Assembly: GCF_023078275.1 (NCBI RefSeq)
Contig: NC_062977.1
Span: forward strand, 11,181,118-11,245,117
Length of the DNA stretch: 64,000 bases
DNA from: Leguminivora glycinivorella
Lineage: Eukaryota > Arthropoda > Insecta > Lepidoptera > Tortricidae
Direction of reading: 5' to 3'
Part shown: in pieces, positions 1 to 10,490 of the stretch
Layout of the letters: each line of letters starts with the position of its first letter
How positions within the stretch are numbered: the stretch's first letter is position 1
Program-made: the position numbers and the translations under genes
Notes under the pieces: generated by a model
What the model was told of the DNA's origin: nothing
Seen by the model: only the letters and a program-made list of their open reading frames with translations
Databases searched by the model: none

Positions 1-45
1 AAGAGAGCCTTTCTATACCAGTTGCTTTGCTGAAATAGTTATTAG

Positions 46-847
46 TTATACAAGGGGGCAAAGTTGTATTTTAACGCCGAGTGTGGAATTGAAAAACGAG
101 CAAGTGAAAAGATTCTATAGTTGAACCACGAGCGAAGCGAGTGGTTTGAGAATAGAATCCTGAACTTGCGAGTTTTTTAACACACGAGAAGTAAAATACA
201 TTTGCACCCGATTGTAACACAAAACTTTTCCCCTCAATATAGCGAGGAAACTGCAACGCAAAAAATGCGTTTATCACTGCTTCCAGTAGTTCCACAGGTG
301 GTAAATCATCTTTTCCCCTCACTAGCTCGGAAACACGTGTTTTGTCCTTTAATACCAGCGGGTAAAAACGCATTTTATCCACTAGTGGGTAAAGTAATTT
401 GACCTTGAATAAAGTCAAATTAACTGCTTTAAAATTGATAAAAGTAGGTGAATCTAGTAATAAAGATGATTTACCACCTGTGGAACTACTGGAAGCAACG
501 CAATTTTTGCGATGCAGTTTCCTCGCTATAGTGAGGGGAAAAGTTTTGTGTTACACTCGGGTGCAAATGTATTTTACTTCTCGTGTGTTAAAAAACTCGC
601 AAGTTCAGGATTCTATTCTCGAACCACTCGCTTCGCTCGTGGTTCAACTATAGAATCCATTCACTTGCTCGTTTTTCAATTCCACACTCGATTGTTACTA
701 GATTCACCTACTTTCAATTTTTTTTAAAAGAGTTAATTTGTCTTTATTCAAGGACAAATTACTTTACCCACTAGTGGATAAAATGCGTTTTTACCCGCTG
801 GTATTAAAGGACAAAACACGTGTTTACGAGCTAGTGAGGGAAAAAAA
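46..847 (+). repeat. RepA repeat, copy 1, split by an inverted copy of itself
   Basis: RepA is a non-coding repeat of about 370-460 bp that opens with TTATACAAGGGGGCAAAG and closes near GAGCTAGTGAGGGGAAAA. Its first part holds a palindrome with the core CCACGAGCGAAGCGAGTGG. Here the plus-oriented copy runs to about 312, is interrupted by an inverted RepA copy, and resumes near 694 at the point expected from the uninterrupted copies at 18012 and 55563. Open frames in it are repeat shadows. It lies in the CAD intron upstream of position 933. Confidence 0.8.
313..693 (-). repeat. RepA repeat, inverted copy nested in copy 1
   Basis: This is a minus-oriented RepA copy, including the palindrome at about 610-657. 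It lacks the outermost 45 or so bases that carry the GGGGGCAAAG end, so it is partial. It shows that RepA has inserted into, or recombined with, its own family. Confidence 0.7.
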
Positions 848-932
848 TTAAAAGGTATTGAATAGCAAGTTAAGTCGCTATTTTCATTATTTTTATATAA
901 ATTGTAGGTATTTAGTACTTTCGTATTTGCAG

Positions 933-1181
933 GTTGAAAGTGTGCAATGGACTTTTGATCACATTTGTGACCCGGAAGACGATCGCTCAGACGGCGAACT
1001 GATGCACTTGGCAGATTTTATGGCGAGGCGCCAACTAGACCTTGTCATTAACTTGCCTATGCGGGGAGGCTGTCGTCGGGTGTCATCCTTCACCACACAC
1101 GGTTATCGCACGCGCCGTTTAGCGGTTGACTATGCCGTGCCTTTGGTGACAGATGTTAAATGTGCAAAACTTTTAGTGCAG
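933..1181 (+). CDS. CAD: CAD, internal exon: end of carbamoyl-phosphate synthetase (MGS-like domain)
   Basis: This 83-codon, phase-0 exon follows a pyrimidine-rich acceptor (TTTGCAG) and ends at a donor reading CAG/GTATGA. The peptide, with LVINLPMRGG, SSFTTHGYRTRRLAVDYAVP and TDVKCAKLL, matches the C-terminal regulatory (methylglyoxal-synthase-like) part of the CPSase II region of animal CAD, where UTP and PRPP act. The glutaminase and the two CPSase ATP-grasp regions must lie upstream of the window. It joins in frame to the exon at 1502. Confidence 0.93.
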
Positions 1182-1501
1182 GTATGATTATTTCACCACT
1201 ATCTATATCCAAATCATCAAACTGTTTCTTTTAATAACGACGGACTAAACAGCGGTGTATTTCAACCCAACGACATGTTCTCAAACAGCATTTCCCGAAG
1301 ACGCTAGAGATTTTCATGATTTATAAGACTTGTAGTATTAAATGTTCAGCATTTATAAAAATCAAAAAACCATCTTAGTAAACCCTTAGATACAACGCAT
1401 TTAATTATTTTTTTTTATTGGTACCAAATTTCAGCTTTCTAGTGCTATTTCATTCAAATAAACGCATTTAATGATATGTTACATTCATTTCACAATTTCA
1501 G
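1182..1501 (+). other. CAD intron, no feature seen
   Basis: This 320-bp AT-rich intron has clear splice ends. Nothing else was recognised in it. Confidence 0.8.
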
Positions 1502-3262
1502 GCTATGATGAAATGTGGTGGTATACCAATGATGAAAACCCACACTGACTGCATGACGTCACGCAATATTATAAAGTTACCTGGCTTCATCGATGTACAT
1601 GTGCATGCTCGTGAACCTGGAGCAACTTATAAAGAAGACTTCGCTTCCTGCACGGCTGCTGCCCTTGCTGGTGGTGTCACAATGATCTGTGCCATGCCGA
1701 ACACGAATCCCCCGGTCATCGATAAAGCATCTTACGATTACACCGCTGCATTGACTCGTGTCAGTGCTCGCTGTGACTACGCTCTCTTCATGGGTGCTTC
1801 GACGTCAAACTGTGAAACTGCAGCAGAAATGGCTCCTCAAGCTGCCGCCCTTAAGATGTATTTGAACGAAACCTTCACCACATTAAAGTTGGACGATATG
1901 ACGGTATGGCAAAAACATTTACAAAACTGGCCTAAGAAAATGCCCGTCTGCGCCCATGCAGAACGCGAAAAAACTGGAGCAATTATTCTTATGGCATCGT
2001 TGTTAGATCGCCCCATACATATCTGTCATGTGGCTCGTAAGGAAGAAATTTCAATCATAAGGGCAGCTAAGGAAAGAGGATTAAAAGTAACATGTGAAGT
2101 CTGCCCACATCATTTGTTTTTGAGTACTGATGACATTAACAGAATAGGAAAAGGTCGTGCTGAAGTGCGCCCAGTTCTTTACAGCCCGGAAGACCAAGCA
2201 GAACTTTGGAAAAATATGGACATCATTGATGTTTTCGCAACCGATCACGCTCCTCATGCTGTTGCAGAAAAAGACGCAGAAAAACCTTTACCAGGATATC
2301 CGGGCTTAGAGACGATTTTACCTCTTTTGTTAAATGCTGTTCATCAAGGACGTCTCACCATCGAGGACATAATTAATAAGTTCCATAGAAATCCGAGGAA
2401 AATATTTAACTTGCCAGAACAACCTAATACTTACGTTGAAGTTGATATGGATTACGAATGGACCATTCCAAGTAGCATGGAATTTACAAAATCAAAATGG
2501 ACTCCTTTCGCCGGTATGCAAGTTTGTGGAGCTGTACATCGCGTCACCTTGCGCGGTGAAATTGCATATGTAGAAGGTCAAGTTCTCGTACCACCAGGGT
2601 TTGGTCAAAATGTCCGTGATTGGCCAGCACCCAAGAAACAATCCTTCCCTGTCTTTGCAGTTGAAAAAACAGATAAAGAACATAGCAGACCAAGTTCTGC
2701 ACTTGATTTTCACAGCTCTGCTGATTTCAGCCGGTTAAGCGACCTTGACATGGAACAACTGGAACCTAAACCAGAAGGTAAATTAAATGTACACTTTGAA
2801 GCACAGAGAAGCGCTTCGCCTCTACCTGGACAAGAACGCCCGTCTTCAAAACGAGAAAGATTGGATAGTTCATCTTATTATAATCCGCCACAAGTATCCG
2901 TTTCACAGCGACAACGAAGTGATCTGTTTGGCAAGAGTATTCTGACTGTAGACTCGTTTGGCAAAGATACTCTCAATGACATTTTTAATCTTGCTCAGTT
3001 TATGAAAACGAGTGTCAGCAAGGGTCGTTTCTTGGATGATATTTTGCGAGGAAAAGTCATGTCTTCGATATTCTACGAAGTGAGCACTCGCACCAGTTGC
3101 AGTTTTGCGGCAGCCATGCAACGACTCGGTGGTTCTGTTATCCACACTGACGCGACCAGCTCTTCAGCTAAAAAAGGAGAGACGTTAGAAGACAGTGTTG
3201 CAGTTATGTCCAGTTACTCTGACGTGGTGGTACTCCGACATCCCGAACCTGGAGCAGTTGCT
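1502..3262 (+). CDS. CAD: CAD, large exon: dihydroorotase, linker and first half of aspartate transcarbamoylase
   Basis: This 587-codon, phase-0 exon sits between a CAATTTCAG acceptor and a GCT/GTAAGT donor. It encodes the complete dihydroorotase, which cyclises carbamoyl aspartate. The metal-site and catalytic signatures are visible: FIDVHVHAREPG (HxH), LKMYLNETF with the lysine that is carboxylated in this family, CAHAE, HICHVARKEE and ATDHAPH. A poorly conserved Ser/Pro-rich linker (roughly codons 380-475) follows. The N-terminal aspartate transcarbamoylase half begins around SILTVDSFGKD, with the carbamoyl-phosphate loop FYEVSTRTSCSFAAAM, the active-site loop segment SSSAKKGETLEDS, and VLRHPEPGA. 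Order and spacing match animal CAD throughout, with no frameshift or stop. The cytosolic multienzyme makes dihydroorotate for UMP synthesis. Confidence 0.97.
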
Positions 3263-3795
3263 GTAAGTTAACTACTTAATCAGCAGTTCTCGAAAAGTTT
3301 GTACATAGCCACGTCAGCAAATTTTAATTGATCCTATTTTGTTACCAACATTTAGTAATATATAATTATTAGTAATACCTATATAATCGAGTTTCGTAAG
3401 ATATAGACAGGATAATTATTATAATTAATAAAATATAGATACTAGAGAACCTTATTGACGAAATAAAACTTACTAAAAACTCAATTCATCAAAAAAATCT
3501 TGGTCACAAAATAGGAATAAAAAAAAACAAATTTAACTTTTTCCTTAAATTTTTTACAAACTTTTTGAGAACAGCGGGCCGATTTTTGAGTCTCACGTTT
3601 CACGCGTTCGAATTCAGAAAATTGTCACTGAAAATAATAAGCAAGTCACCGTTTTCAACCGGTATTTTAGTGACAAAATCCCGTATGCGAGATTTAAAAA
3701 TCGCCCCCCTGCTCTAATACGTTATATCGAATCCATGGAGTAGTATATATGTATTTTACTATGAATATTATTTCAAATAATCGTCTTTTTTACAG
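3263..3795 (+). other. CAD intron with a small inverted-repeat element
   Basis: This is a 533-bp intron. Around 3574-3712 there is a short inverted-repeat pair (GGCCGATTTTTGAGTCTC against GAGATTTAAAAATCGCCC), suggesting a decayed MITE of about 140 bp. Nothing else was seen. Confidence 0.5.
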
Positions 3796-4179
3796 CGTGC
3801 CTCACGCCAGTGCCGAAAACCTGTAATCAATGCAGGAGATGGAGTTGGAGAACACCCCACACAAGCTTTACTGGATGTATTCACCATCCGAGAAGAAATT
3901 GGTACAGTCAATGGACTCACTATAACTATGGTTGGAGACCTTAAAAATGGGCGCACGGTACATTCACTAGCCCGGTTACTCACACTGTATCAAGTCAATT
4001 TACAGTACGTGAGTCCTCCAGGCCTCGGAATGCCAAAACATATAACAGATTACGTTGCGTCCAAGGGAATACCCCAAAAAGTATTTGAACGTTTAGAAGA
4101 TGTACTGGCGGATACGCACGTCTTATACATGACACGAATACAACGAGAAAGATTCGAGAGCCAAGAGGAGTATGAGAAG
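3796..4179 (+). CDS. CAD: CAD, exon: central aspartate transcarbamoylase
   Basis: This 128-codon, phase-0 exon runs from a TTTTTTACAG acceptor to an AAG/GTATGT donor. It carries the hallmark INAGDGVGEHPTQALLD, the aspartate-domain entry TITMVGDLKNGRTVHSLARL, and VLYMTRIQRERF. These residues bind carbamoyl phosphate and aspartate in the family. The preceding exon ends HPEPGAVA and this one opens RASRQCRKPVINAGDG, which is the expected continuity. Confidence 0.96.
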
Positions 4180-4440
4180 GTATGTTATGGTTATTTATAC
4201 GTGGTATATTTGCGACTTGATTCGTATTCCACGTGCATCTCTTTGCACTTGCAGACCTAACTAACCCCCACATTGACCCACATCAAAATTAAGCAACTTT
4301 ATATATGTACAGTTATATAATACCTACATAATATCCTTCCTTACTCATAATGTTCTAAACATCAATAATAAATTTTCGTCTTAGGTCGTCTATATCAGTT
4401 AGAATTACCCAATTGACATTACTTATTATTCTTAATATCT

Positions 4441-4850
4441 GGGCGACCGAGCTTCGCTCGGTTCTATTTTAATATATCACGTCTTTAGATAAAAAAAAAC
4501 TCTTATAAATACAAAAACAAAAAAAAAGACAAAAAACAAAAATTTTATTTCTGGCCGGGATTCGAAACCCTGACACCTACGATCTATCTGCGTACATTAG
4601 ACCGACCTCGTACGACTGAGCTAAGCGGAATCGATGCGCGCGCGGCGAAATTAACGACCATATTTTACGTTTACTACCGCGAAAGAAAAACTCATGAAAA
4701 CTCGAAAATTCGCGTTTTCCGGGATTTAAGACTACGCTAGATCGATTTTTCACCCCCGAAAACCCCCACATAACAAATTTCGGCGAAATCGTTAGAGCGG
4801 TTTCCGAGATCGTCGGTATATATAAATAAATAAATAAATAAATATACAAG
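4441..4850 (+). repeat. SINE-like retroposon in the last CAD intron
   Basis: It opens with GGGCGACCGAGCTTCGCTCGG and ends with a GAAATCGTTAGAGCGG tail followed by (TAAA)n at 4816-4842, as in lepidopteran RTE-mobilised SINEs. At 4555-4635 the opposite strand carries tRNA-like A and B boxes (TAGCTCAG and GGTTTCGAATCCC). The element therefore looks composite. Boundaries are approximate. Confidence 0.55.
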
Positions 4851-4904
4851 AATTGCTCGTTTAAAAGTATAAGATACAAGAATTGCTCGTTTAAAAGTAT
4901 AAGA
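4842..4904. repeat. Tandem duplication, about 31 bp x 2
   Basis: The unit ATACAAGAATTGCTCGTTTA plus the following 11 bases occurs twice head to tail, immediately after the (TAAA)n tail. Confidence 0.8.
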
Positions 4905-5038
4905 TTAAGTATTTATGTATACATTTATATTATTGTCTGTGTACCCACAAGTCGCACAACACAAACCTTCTTGAGCTTATTGTGTGACTCGAGCAATCTG
5001 TGTAAGAAGGTCCTATAATATTTAAGTATTTATTTACC
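4905..5038 (+). repeat. tRNA-derived SINE, tail-only copy
   Basis: This matches the 3' body of the SINEs at 42666 and 63728 (GTACCCACAAGTCGCACAAC, CTTCTTGAGCTTA, AATCTGTGTAAGAAGGTCCT) but has no tRNA-like head. It is a 5'-truncated copy. Confidence 0.7.
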
Positions 5039-5203
5039 CCGTTATTCATAAAAAAGTTACAGAACTGATTAGTTAAAAAAGTGTTTTATCCCTTTTTGTC
5101 AAGTTGACTTATGTATTTGTGAGAAAGGGACAAAACACTTTTATACTAATCAGATCAGTAACTTTTTTATGAATAAGGGGGCTATTTTATGAAATATTTT
5201 CAG

Positions 5204-5410
5204 GCTCGAGGATTGTTGGTGGTGACGCCGCACCTGATGACGCGCGCGCGCCGGCGCATGGTCGTGATGCACCCGCTGCCGCGCCTGGACGAGATCTCGG
5301 CCGAGTTCGACTCGGACCCGCGCGCCGCCTACTTCCGCCAGGCCGAGTATGGCATGTATGTGCGCATGGCGCTGCTGTCCATGGTAGCGGGCGTCAACCC
5401 CCTAGTGTAG
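5204..5410 (+). CDS. CAD: CAD, last exon: C-terminus of aspartate transcarbamoylase
   Basis: Acceptor TTTTCAG; 68 codons and a TAG stop. The peptide ILTPHIM-like segment VVTPHLMTRARRRMVVMHPL, then EISAEFDSDPRAAYFRQAEYG and MYVRMALLSMVAG, is the standard end of animal CAD. The exon is strikingly GC-rich beside its AT-rich surroundings. No canonical AATAAA was found in the next 300 bp. In-window CAD totals 866 codons. Confidence 0.95.
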   Translation, partial: ARGLLVVTPHLMTRARRRMVVMHPLPRLDEISAEFDSDPRAAYFRQAEYGMYVRMALLSMVAGVNPLV

Positions 5411-5709
5411 CTTTTGTGGGAGTGTGGCTGTGTAATAGTAGGTACCTACATTACGTCAGATGCCGGGAAAGAAGGGTTTACAGGCTGAGTAGGTATATCC
5501 AACTGAGCGTAGCGAAGCCGGACAGTGATAAGCCCTTTAAGCCCTTTTCATGTCGAGGGATGTATAATTGTATATTATTGTTTTTCTGAAACTTGCAATG
5601 AAATGAAAAAAAGTGTAGTTTAATTCAATAGCTCTTGATAGTTTTGATAAAACCGGGCAAAAAGGATTTTTTTTTAATTCCGCGTCAAACTTTTAAACAT
5701 CTATATAGG

Positions 5710-6140
5710 CATAGAGGAAATAAGTAAGGGAAGAGTTGTAACTCCATACATCAGTAAATGCGAGTTATTTGTAGTGACATCTATCGTCATTCACTCGTCA
5801 ATCACGCGCCAACTAGCGTAAATTATCAGTACTGCTACTTGTCAATAGACGTCACGACGAACAAAAAGTCTATTGCTCAACAATTTTTAGCTAATATTAC
5901 AATAGTATTAATCAGTACTTTGCTTTCAATTACTTCAGCTTATAATATAAGGTGTAAACTGTTTTAATATTACATTTTTGGCAAACGCAACACTGTCGGC
6001 ACCTAGTGTCGAGTAGCAGTACTGATAATTTACGCTAGTTGGCGCGTGATTAACGAGTGAATGACGATAGATGTCACTACAAATAACTCGCATTTACTGA
6101 TGTATGGAGTTACAACTCTTCCCTTACTTATTCCTCTATG
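5710..6140. mobile_element. Fold-back MITE with arms of about 130 bp
   Basis: The left arm from CATAGAGGAA to about 5840 reappears inverted at about 6012-6140 with very few differences. The element is flanked by the 7-bp direct repeat ATATAGG (5703-5709 and 6141-6147), consistent with a target duplication. It has no coding capacity. The spacer is about 170 bp. Confidence 0.85.
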
Positions 6141-6147
6141 ATATAGG

Positions 6148-6597
6148 TAACCTTTTAAACGGTGACATTCAGGTCCATTAGTTCTAATGTTTTTTTTTCT
6201 GATTACTAAATGTCATGGCGTAATGTCAGAATTTAACGTTTAGAAACATAATTATGAAGGGTGCTTTACAGGCTTAAGTGTGAAATGTATTATGAAATTC
6301 CTCACTCAGCGCACCGGATACGTAGTAGTCACCAACCTAATTTGAAGTACGTCATTTCATGAGTCATGACAACATTTCATTGCAAGATTGAGAAAATGTA
6401 ATTTTGATACAAGTATCAGTAGACGCGTATCTAAATATTAGAGTGACGTATTTTTGTATAGTAGATAAGGTATGACCATGGTATGACCTTAGTACATACC
6501 TAGTTAATTTTAGAATAGTGTATCTAGAAATAAGTACATTTAATTGCAAGAGTCTAGGTTTTTAAGATACAGAATTGTACTATATCTATTGTAATCA
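6148..6597. other. Intergenic, nothing recognised
   Basis: AT-rich sequence; no gene or repeat was supported. Confidence 0.6.
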
Positions 6598-6599
6598 TA

Positions 6600-7390
6600 G
6601 CTGGGCATTAACTCGTTAATCCGTTAATCGTTAATTAACGAAGTTAACATTTCGATTAACGGATTAACTTTTAAGTTAACTTTAAAAAATCTTAACGGAT
6701 TCGTTAAATTCCGTTAAATTTCATAGAGTCCGTTAATCGTTAATCCAGCAACCCAAGCAGCTCGCTGCGCCGCGAAAACCACGTTCTTACTGCTACTGTA
6801 AAAGCCCGTAGTACGGCAAAACCTAGGTTTTATCGGTAAAAGCAGATCCGTCGGTTATAAACAGTCTAAAGACCAATTGGCGACTTTGGATCACTTATTC
6901 GAGATCTTCTAAATCTTATTAGGCGTGCTAGATCGATCACTAACCTGGGAATAGAGTGCAATCATCAGGCATGACAGACAAATCGCGCAACCGACGCATC
7001 GAGTCCGACGCATCGAGTTCATCGAGCCATCTCAAATCTCAATCTGAAGAACCGACCGCATGAATGACCCAATAATTACCAATCCGTAGCAAAATCTAGG
7101 ATTTAGCCAACCAACGGCGGTAAAAGCCCGAAGAGACCGTAATTATTACATTTCGGTTTTTTGCCGATTGGCGTCACAGGTTTTAATGGTTTTTGGTGGG
7201 TACTTAGTAAATAGAATTACATAATACCTACAGTGGAGTCCTATTTTTATGACGTGTTAACGGATTATCGATTAACTTTAACTTCCGTTAAATCTACCGA
7301 AATGTATCGCTTTAACGATTAACGAAGTTAACTTATTAAGTAACGGATTAACGATTATCGAAGTTAACTATTTGATTAACGGTGCCCAGC
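6600..7390. mobile_element. TA-flanked MITE rich in GTTAAC/CGTTAAT, copy 1
   Basis: The termini GCTGGGCA...TGCCCAGC lie between TA dinucleotides, suggesting Tc1/mariner-type insertion. About 130 bp at each end is packed with GTTAAC, CGTTAAT and ATTAACG motifs in both orientations. The middle is ordinary sequence with a short IR of its own. A second copy lies at 60137-60957. Confidence 0.8.
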
Positions 7391-7759
7391 TATATGATTG
7401 TAATTGTGTTGTGTGTAATAATAATAATATCTCCGTTATTATTTATTGGAGCTACAAACTTTTTTCGTGATATAAGATCTGCCAAAGCAATAATACAAAT
7501 GTAGGCCATAATGATTTTCCAACGTATTTTTTCCTCGGAAACGTTCGTCTTTGTCGTGCTAGTTCGGTCATTTAAGGGCATTTAGGGTTCGGTCATTTTA
7601 GGGTTCGGATTCGTTTAAGGGCATATTCGGTACAGTAGTGTGTAATGATTAGGAAAGTAGGATATTAACTTTTTTGGAGCGAAAATAAAATATGACGCAG
7701 GTCTCCTTAGCAGCTAACTCCTACACATACATTGGTAAAAAAATCGACATTAAAAGTAT

Positions 7760-8470
7760 TTTTCCCCTCACTAGCTCGGAAACACGTGTTTTGTCCTTTA
7801 ATACCAGCGGGTAAAAACGCATTTTATCCACTAGAGGGTAAAGTAATTTGACCTCGAATAAAGTCAAATTAACTGCTTTAAAATTGATAAAAGTAGGTGA
7901 ATCTAGTAATAAAGATGATTTACCACCTGTGGAACTACTGGAAGCAGTGACAAACGCATTTTTTTGCGTTGTAGTTTCCTCGCTATAGTGAGGGGAAAAG
8001 TTTTGTGTTACAAAAATGTATTTTACTTCAAAAAACAACTTTTTGTATAACAAATAACTATTTCCCCTCACTAACTCGTGTTTTGTCCTTTAATACCAGC
8101 GGGTAAAAACGCATTTTATCCACTAGTGGGTAAAGTAATTTGACCTTGAATAAAGTCAAATTAACTGCTTTAAAATTGATAAAAGTAGGTGAATCTAGTA
8201 ATAAAGATGATTTACCACCTGTGGAACTACTGGACAGTGATAAACGCATTTTTTGCGTTGTAGTTTCCTCGCTATAGTGAGGGGAAAAGTTTTGTGTTAC
8301 ACTCGGGTGCAAATGTATTTTACTTCTCGTGTGTTAAAAAACTCGCAAGTTCAGGATTCTATTCTCGAACCACTCGCTTCGCTCGTGGTTCAACTATAGA
8401 ATCCTTTCACTTGCTCGTTTCTCAATTCCACACTCGGCGTTAAAATACAACTTTGCCCCCTTGTATAACA
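7760..8470 (-). repeat. Two head-to-tail RepA copies
   Basis: Copy a (7760-8050) and copy b (8061-8470) are in the same, minus, orientation and are separated by about 10 bp. Copy a has lost the internal palindrome and its flanks. Copy b retains it at about 8354-8402 and keeps the full GCCCCCTTGTATAAC end. Both share the CCACAGGTGG and TAATAAAGATGA segments. Confidence 0.8.
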
Positions 8471-8823
8471 AATAACTATTTCATCACACCCGCACTTTAA
8501 ATGTGCTGTTGCACGCAGGCGGAGCGTGAGTTATAGAAAAATCGTTCTCCCAAGGGAATAATGAAATTTCTTGTACCGTACTTAACTTTTTTACATCTAT
8601 TTACATATTTTTTACATTGCGAGTGTGATGAAAAACATTGTGTGTAACTCGGGGAGTATGAATATTACTAACTCGAGTATTTAAATCGCTCCGGCAAGCC
8701 GTCGCGATTAAACTTACTCTCATTAGTAATATTCAACTTCCTCCCCTTGTTGCACAATGTACTAATTATTAATTCTTAATCAGGAGTAGGTATTTGAACA
8801 CGATACCGAATATGCCCATAAAC
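8471..8823. other. Palindromic repeat fragment, uncharacterised
   Basis: The CATCACACCCGCA to GCACAATGTACTAATT stretch carries a short palindrome (AAATCGCTCCGGCAAGCCGT area) and is built like RepA, but differs in sequence. It is probably another palindrome-bearing family. Boundaries were not found. Confidence 0.35.
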
Positions 8824-9974
8824 CATTTGTTAGTCGTATACCTCGAAATCAAAAAATCCTTGCAGATTTTCACCTATTCGCGTTTCGCCGCGATATCAAC
8901 ATTTCTGAACAGTACTTTTTATCTTGTAGTATGATTTTTGGTCGCCAATTACAATGGTGTATAAAATTCATAGTATATTTATTTTCCTGCCTTTCTTCAC
9001 AGTAGTCGCTTTTCACCTCAATAGATATTTGTTTGTAATGCGTTATTAGATATCGTGATATTTCCTTCAAGCACACCTCTATAGATTTGTTTTGTAAATG
9101 CATTTCACATTTGTAGTTTTTCTCCTGGTTATTTAACCTCGTTGTGCATATCACTGATATTACCAAGATATTACTAATAAAATATTACTAATGCAAATGT
9201 TGATGTTAATATATGTCCATTTGACCACGTATTATATCCCAGTGACATAGCCTTTGCGACCCAGGTAAAATGCGACTAAAAATATTTACGGCTGATTAAA
9301 CGCTACATTAAAATTTGCTACTGTTGTAAAAATCTATTAATATTTATTTGTTATAATTGTTATACAAGGGGGCAAAGTTGTATTTTAACGCCGAGTGTGG
9401 AATTGAAAAACGAGCAAGTGAAAGGATTCTATAGTTGAACCACGAGCAAAGCGAGTGGTTCGAGAATAGAATCCTGAACTTGCGAGTTTTTTAACACACG
9501 AGAAGTGACATTTGCACCCGAGTGTAACACACGAGAAGTAAAATACATTTGCACCTTCCAGAGTGTAACACAAAACTTTTTACCGCTCACTATAGCGAGG
9601 AAACTACAACGCAAAAATGCGTTTATCACTGCTTCCAGTAGTTCCACAGGTGGTAAATCATCTTTATTACTAGATTCACCTACTTTTATCAATTTTAAAG
9701 TAGTTAATTTGACTTTATTCAAGGTCAAATTACTTTACCCACTAGTGGATAAAATGCGTTTTTACTCGCTGGTATTAAAGGACAAAACATGTGTTTCCGA
9801 GCTAGTTAGGGGAAAAAATATATGCGGGCACAGAATATATAATAGTACAAGATGCGGGTAACAAAATATACCGTCGATATTACACGCTACAACAAAATAC
9901 GCTATCGCGGCAAAACGCGAATAGGTGAAAAGCTACAAGGATTTTTTGATTTCGAGGTATACGACTAACAAATG
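8824..9974. mobile_element. DNA transposon derivative with terminal inverted repeats of about 75 bp
   Basis: The left end (CATTTGTTAGTCGTATACC and the next 55 bp or so, reaching CGCCGCGATA) returns inverted at about 9902-9974. No transposase was recognised; the small minus-strand open frame at 8870-9166 resembles nothing I know. It is interrupted by a RepA copy at 9360-9818, so RepA is the younger insertion. Confidence 0.75.
9360..9818 (+). repeat. RepA copy inside the 8824-9974 element
   Basis: A full-length plus-oriented copy with both ends and the palindrome at about 9426-9474. It carries a small internal duplication of the CACACGAGAAGT area near 9492-9542. Confidence 0.8.
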
Positions 9975-10306
9975 CCTTAAACGTATTTGCTATTGTTACT
10001 CGTCCTTATATACATAGTTTCAAAAGTTCCGCAGGCATCAAATAATTTGAGCAATGTTGTTCTTATGGCGTGAACTTGAGTGTCATTTTCAAGGGGTCCA
10101 AAGGGGAAAACGGTTCTCCTGTAAACATGTAAAGAACTGTATCAAGATTTTGAACCAAGTATGTTCGGTAGTTTTATTACCAGTATTTTTTAACTACCTT
10201 TCGAACTTCAAATAAACTTAAAAATATATACTTATTTGTATTTCAGATACAAACAAAGATTTCTTTTATTTGATATAGCTACCCATAATTATGCAAAGTA
10301 TTTTTA
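9975..10306. other. Intergenic, nothing recognised
   Basis: AT-rich single-copy-looking sequence; no feature was supported. Confidence 0.6.
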
Positions 10307-10400
10307 GGGTTCCGTAACCGAAATTGTTAAAACGGAACCCTTCTAGTTTCGTCGATTCCGTCCGTCTTTCTGTCTATGTACTCAGCTACTGCATATTTTA
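10307..10400 (+). repeat. Fragment of the GGGTTCCGTA repeat family
   Basis: It opens GGGTTCCGTAACCG, followed by AAAACGGAACCCTT and the CCGTCCGTCTTTCTGTCT stretch. This matches the end of the larger copy at 58971-59590. Only this end is present. Confidence 0.65.
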
Positions 10401-10490
10401 AGACAACTCAGATATTATGAACACCTATAGGTACTTATCTAAGCGCACGGTAGTGCGCAGGCCAAATTTATAGATCTACAACTACGGAAC

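Noticed and set aside
71..727. Overlapping open frames of 60-115 codons at the window start and again at 7721-8312 and 9385-9861
   Set aside because: They are translations of the RepA repeat in both orientations, recur with every copy, and resemble no protein.
5758..5967. Open frame of 69 codons
   Set aside because: It lies within the fold-back MITE at 5710-6140 and reads across its arm and spacer.
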